The notes beneath the pieces were generated by a model, which was not told the DNA's origin, made no database searches, and saw only the letters and a list, made by a program, of their open reading frames with translations. DNA of 17,271 nucleotides from CAZTBB01 sp964611755 (GTDB taxonomy: Bacteria > Pseudomonadota > Alphaproteobacteria > Micavibrionales > Micavibrionaceae). Shown one piece after another: positions 14,270 through 17,271 of the stretch; the stretch's first letter is position 1, and each line of letters begins with the position of its first letter. Position numbers and translations under genes: made by a program. The stretch covers positions 1-17,271 of the forward strand of contig CAZTBB010000037.1 of NCBI GenBank assembly GCA_964611755.1, given 5' to 3'.

Positions 14270-15223
14270 ATGAATTCAATTCAGACAAAAAAACAGCACC
14301 CAATTCTGAACAATATTGGCTTTCCCCTTATAGCCGCGCCAATGTTTCTGATCTCAAACCCGGAGATGGTTATAAATGCCTGTCAGAACGGAATTGTCGG
14401 AAGTTTCCCTGCCCTTAACCAGCGCACCAATGAAGGCTTCGAGGAATGGCTTGATAAGATAACAAATGCTCTTGGTGATAAAGACGCCCCCTTTGCTGTT
14501 AATTTAATTGTAAACCCCAGCAATACACGCTTAGAAGATGATGTGAAGAGCTGCATTAAATTTAAAGTCCCCATCATCATCACATCTCTCGGGATTAACT
14601 CCGATCTTATTAAAGCAATACACAGCTATGGCGGTATTGTATTCCATGATGTGATCCATATTCGCCACGCCAAAAAAGCCATAGAAAGCGGCGTAGACGG
14701 TATTATCGCCGTATGCGCGGGTGCCGGCGGGCATGGTGGTACTCTGAACCCGTTTGCCTTTGTGGGGGAACTACGGCAATTTTTTGATGGCCTGATTATA
14801 CTGGCGGGCTGCATGTCAACAGGGCGCGATATTCTTGCCGCGCAAATCATAGGTGCGGATTTGGTCTATATGGGGACGCGCTTTATCAATTCACAGGAAT
14901 CCGATGCTGATTGCGCCTATAAGGACATGATCCTTGAATCACAGGCGCAGGACATCTCATACACAAGTGTTGTAAGCGGCGTCGCTGCCAATTTTTTAAA
15001 TAAAAGCCTCAAGGCCGCAGGATTTAGTGATGAAGACATAAAATCCACCACGCCTGACATGTCAAAGCTCAAAGACTTAAAAGACGAAGCCAAAGCATGG
15101 AAAACAATTTGGTCAGCCGGCCAGGGAGTGGGAAACATCCATGATGTTCCCGCTATTGCAGAATTAATCAAAACATTAAAATCAGAATATAAAGCTGCCT
15201 TAAGTATGCTCCGGCATTATTAA
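14270..15223 (+). CDS. Nitronate monooxygenase-like FMN enzyme
   Basis: A 317-aa TIM-barrel flavoprotein of the NMO / 2-nitropropane dioxygenase family, which oxidises alkyl nitronates; some relatives are enoyl-ACP reductases. It has FPLIAAPMF near the N-terminus, FPALNQR, GAGGHGG at 151-157 with the likely catalytic His155, LAGCMSTGRD and IGADLVYMGTRF for FMN phosphate binding. The start at 14270 has no evident Shine-Dalgarno. It is divergent from the coiled-coil gene and convergent with the PreA-like gene, with 9 nt between stop codons. True substrate not evident. Confidence 0.86.
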   Translation: MNSIQTKKQHPILNNIGFPLIAAPMFLISNPEMVINACQNGIVGSFPALNQRTNEGFEEWLDKITNALGDKDAPFAVNLIVNPSNTRLEDDVKSCIKFKVPIIITSLGINSDLIKAIHSYGGIVFHDVIHIRHAKKAIESGVDGIIAVCAGAGGHGGTLNPFAFVGELRQFFDGLIILAGCMSTGRDILAAQIIGADLVYMGTRFINSQESDADCAYKDMILESQAQDISYTSVVSGVAANFLNKSLKAAGFSDEDIKSTTPDMSKLKDLKDEAKAWKTIWSAGQGVGNIHDVPAIAELIKTLKSEYKAALSMLRHY

Positions 15224-15232
15224 TCATAAAAT

Positions 15233-16306
15233 CTAGCCAGCTGATGGCCCGTGATCCCTTAGACGGATTTCTGCATTAGGAACAAGTTGCGGCCGCATAT
15301 AGCCAACAATATCAGAAACACATCGAAATTCCCTGTGCCTGTTTATGTAATCCTCAAGGTCAGATGTCATTTCTTCGATTAAATTTTTGCCTATGCCTTT
15401 ATCCAGCATGGCCGCTGTGCAAACTTGAACCGTACCCGAACCAAGCAACATATATTGAATAGCAGAATTAGCACTGGATATACCGCCAATGCCAGATATT
15501 TCGGCATCCGGAAAATTTGAAGAGATTTGGCCAATTTTTGCCAAACCTTGCTGCAATACTGCAGGACCGCCAAGACCACCCATCGATACTTTTCCATCAA
15601 CCTGAGTTGCAAACCTCAACCGATCAGGATCAATCAAGGGCAGCGATGTAAATGTATTGCTGGCCGATACGGCATCTGCACCACTTGCCAAAACAGCCTG
15701 TGCTTCCGTTGCAATATCCGCTGTATTGGGTGTAAGTTTTGCAATAACCGGAACGGTTGATACGGATTTGACGGCCTGAACAACTGTGGACACGAGCCCC
15801 GCATCCTTTCCTAAATTATCGCCCATATCTGAACGAGCCATATGTGGGCAGGATAGATTTAGCTCTATCGCATCTGCGCCCGCTTCTTGCACGGCCTTCG
15901 TTAGGGTTTTCCAGTTCTCAAGCTCTTCTTCATTGCCGGAGCCTGCCATAATAGACACAATGAGAACATTATCCGGATAGTCTTGTTTGATTTTGTTTAT
16001 TCTTGGAACCCACCATTCCAGTGGTTTATCTGAGTAGGACTCCCAATTCCAGGATGAGTGGTTTTGCCCATGCTTTGATGCTCCTATTTGAATATCATTG
16101 GCACCTACCGCGGCAGAGGCAAAAACAGTACGCGGGCCATCTACATTGACAGCTGGCTCCATACCAATTGTTTTTGTGACAACACCGCCCCACCCTGCAT
16201 CAAAAGCAGCACGAATTTTTTCTTCCGATTCAGTAGGGGGCGCCGAAGCTAAAATAAATGGATTTGGAAAATCCAGACCTGCAAAGCGGGTTTTTAAAAC
16301 ACTCAT
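15233..16306 (-). CDS. PreA/DHOD-like flavoprotein lacking the ferredoxin domain
   Basis: FMN-binding TIM-barrel of the dihydroorotate/dihydropyrimidine dehydrogenase family. FPNPFILASAPPT, GWGGVVTKTIG, the ELNLSCPHM active-site loop (about residue 148 on), VIAKLTPN and SGIGGISSANSAIQYMLLG follow the PreA order. Bacterial PreA is about 410 aa and ends in a two-cluster ferredoxin domain; this protein is 357 aa and stops after NAEIRLRDHGPSAG without any CxxCxxC motif. No PreT or other Fe-S partner is nearby. So electron transfer must go through another protein, or it is a stand-alone relative. The start is the ATG at 16306; an in-frame TTG lies at 16321. Confidence 0.85.
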   Translation of the reverse strand: MSVLKTRFAGLDFPNPFILASAPPTESEEKIRAAFDAGWGGVVTKTIGMEPAVNVDGPRTVFASAAVGANDIQIGASKHGQNHSSWNWESYSDKPLEWWVPRINKIKQDYPDNVLIVSIMAGSGNEEELENWKTLTKAVQEAGADAIELNLSCPHMARSDMGDNLGKDAGLVSTVVQAVKSVSTVPVIAKLTPNTADIATEAQAVLASGADAVSASNTFTSLPLIDPDRLRFATQVDGKVSMGGLGGPAVLQQGLAKIGQISSNFPDAEISGIGGISSANSAIQYMLLGSGTVQVCTAAMLDKGIGKNLIEEMTSDLEDYINRHREFRCVSDIVGYMRPQLVPNAEIRLRDHGPSAG

Positions 16307-16361
16307 CTCAGCGATACTCAATTTCTATTCTTTTCAGAATATTCATCACAACTTACATTGT

Positions 16362-16398
16362 AAAAAAACATAAAAATTGAGTTATGTCATGTTTTTTT
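16362..16398 (-). terminator. AT-rich inverted repeat after cold-shock copy 2
   Basis: AAAAAAACAT at 16362-16371 and ATGTTTTTTT at 16389-16398 are a perfect 10-bp inverted pair with a 17-nt loop, which itself contains ACATAA/TTATGT as an alternative inner pairing. On the minus strand it ends in seven T and overlaps the csp stop codon. It could terminate csp transcription before the PreA-like gene. Nearly all-A/T stems are weak, so the call is tentative. Confidence 0.4.
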
Positions 16399-16606
16399 AT
16401 GAAACTGTTCTGAGATTACCAGCAGCTTGCTTGCCGCGGTTTTCAACCATCTCAAATTCAACCTTTTCGCCTTCCTTAAGGCTTTTCAGGCCGGCTTCCT
16501 CAACAGCACTAATGTGAACAAACACATCGCCGCCGCCATTCTCAGGTTCAATAAACCCATAGCCTTTTTCAGCATTAAACCACTTAACTGTTCCTTGATT
16601 TGACAT
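16397..16606 (-). CDS. Cold-shock domain protein (CspA family), copy 2
   Basis: A 69-aa single cold-shock domain. QGTVKWFN, KGYGFIEPE (RNP1) and GDVFVHISAVE (RNP2) are intact. The start is ATG 16606, with AAAGGA 7-8 nt upstream; the frame stays open to 16648 with no sign of protein. Differs at many positions from copy 1 (2551-2772), so the two are not recent duplicates. It lies just beyond an rRNA operon terminator on the same strand but has 190 nt of its own upstream DNA. Confidence 0.94.
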   Translation of the reverse strand: MSNQGTVKWFNAEKGYGFIEPENGGGDVFVHISAVEEAGLKSLKEGEKVEFEMVENRGKQAAGNLRTVS

Positions 16607-16797
16607 GTCTTTAATCCTTTTCGTCTTATCTAAAGTTAACAACCACACTTCATAAAATATTTGGGCTGTTCATGCTTTAGAATTGAAAAGCTTGAAATAT
16701 CTTGGGAAGTCTTACTGAGGACAGTTTTACGTTTTTTCTATAAAAGGTACAAGTATAAACTATCGCCAGCGCAAAGTTTTTTTAAACTCAAAGAGAC

Positions 16798-16820
16798 AAA
16801 AAAACCGCTCATAAGAGCGG
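16798..16820 (-). terminator. Intrinsic terminator of the rRNA operon
   Basis: On the minus strand CCGCTC-TTAT-GAGCGG followed by seven T (plus-strand A at 16798-16804). It lies about 55 nt beyond the 5S rRNA 3' end, in the right orientation to stop the rRNA transcript. Confidence 0.85.
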
Positions 16821-16873
16821 CTGTTTTAAAAATCGTTGAAATAAGTTTGAAATTATCAAAATGAGCTCAAAAG

Positions 16874-16989
16874 ATCTGGCAGCGTGCTACTCTCCCACAC
16901 CTTAAGATGCAGTACAATCGCCGCTAAGAGGTTTCACGTCCGAGTTCGGGATGGGATCGGGTGTTTCACTCTCGCTATAACCACCAGAT
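16874..16989 (-). rRNA. rrf: 5S ribosomal RNA
   Basis: Read on the minus strand the gene runs from TCTGGTGGTTATAGCGAG to GCACGCTGCCAGA, with the conserved CCGATCCCATCCCGAACTCGG block and the terminal stem TCTGG/CCAGA. About 115 nt, normal. Ends are estimates within a few bases. Confidence 0.96.
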
Positions 16990-17106
16990 CATTTGAAACC
17001 ATTTTAAAATCCAATGTTACAAAATCACAATCTTTAATGAACGCTTTTTAAGCAGAAGCAAAACGTAGGTTTTGTTTCTATACAGCGAATTTATCGCTAC
17101 GCGTCT

Positions 17107-17127
17107 TCGTTTGGAAAAACCAAACGA
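17107..17127. repeat. Perfect hairpin in the 23S-5S spacer
   Basis: TCGTTTGG-AAAAA-CCAAACGA forms an 8-bp stem in the spacer (16990-17140) between the 23S and 5S genes. It lies about 15 nt from the 23S 3' end and could be a processing site for the rRNA transcript. Confidence 0.5.
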
Positions 17128-17140
17128 CATGATTTAAATT

Positions 17141-17271
17141 CAAGCCAATCGAGCAATTAGTACTGGTTAGCTTCAAGTGTTACCACTCTTCCACATCAAG
17201 CCTATCAACTTGGTGGTATTCCACGGCTCTAATAGGGAGTTCTGGTATCGAGGTTAGTTTCCCGCTTAGTT
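17141..17271 (-). rRNA. rrl: 23S ribosomal RNA, 3' end (partial)
   Basis: The minus strand here ends in ACCAGTACTAATTGCTCGATTGGCTTG, the usual 3' end of alphaproteobacterial 23S rRNA, preceded by the conserved ACCTCGATACCAGAACTCCC segment. The gene continues beyond the right edge. The mature 3' end is approximate. Confidence 0.94.

Noticed and set aside
15233..16306. Loss of a catalytic cysteine in the PreA-like enzyme (mammalian DPD has Cys in the matching loop)
   Set aside because: As far as I recall, ordinary bacterial PreA also lacks Cys at that position (MGSDVG-type loop), so this is not a defect.

Overview
The window looks like an AT-leaning alphaproteobacterial chromosome segment. The reasons are the initiator tRNA (C1:A72 mismatch, with A:U rather than G:C as the outermost of the three conserved anticodon-stem pairs), a TPP-riboswitch-controlled thiO-thiS-thiG-thiF operon, and the style of the 5S and 23S rRNA ends. 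The genus cannot be fixed from sequence reading alone.

Layout. 4-1602: an HMW1C-like (GT41) glycosyltransferase, possibly cut at its 5' end. 1603-4189: an AT-rich stretch that reads as a decayed integrated element lodged in the 3' end of tRNA-fMet. It holds a structured non-coding region (about 1740-1985), a degenerate receiver-domain protein, a cold-shock protein, a small exported protein with a probable frameshift at its start, and a frameshifted integrase remnant without a catalytic domain. It is flanked by an 18-nt att-like repeat (17/18 identical); a second att-like repeat (16/17) matches the T arm of the same tRNA. 4175-4251: tRNA-fMet. 4350-7612: divergent promoter, TPP riboswitch and thiazole-synthesis operon (ThiO, ThiS, ThiG, ThiF fused to rhodanese). 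7623-8165: inorganic pyrophosphatase on the minus strand. 8339-8804: two small proteins of unknown function, one only 45 aa but with its own promoter, Shine-Dalgarno and terminator. 8902-10790: an exported thioredoxin-fold peroxiredoxin divergent from an MFS transporter. 10864-12095: an MliC-like lipoprotein and a YHYH-domain exported protein, convergent and overlapping by 4 nt. 12123-16321: a PLP aminotransferase, a coiled-coil protein, a nitronate-monooxygenase-like flavoprotein and a PreA/DHOD-like flavoprotein without the usual ferredoxin domain. 16397-16606: a second cold-shock protein. 16798-17271: terminator, 5S rRNA and the 3' end of 23S rRNA, all on the minus strand, so an rRNA operon ends here.

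How the genes fit together. The clearest functional unit is thiamine thiazole synthesis. ThiO makes the imine of glycine, ThiF adenylates the ThiS carboxyl end, the fused rhodanese is a likely sulfur donor, ThiG closes the ring, and TPP represses through the leader. thiC, thiE and thiD are not in the window. The rest is ordinary housekeeping or envelope and redox genes, apart from the tRNA-associated element, which is the most unusual area. I saw no CRISPR array, no intact transposase and no obvious defence or biosynthetic system.
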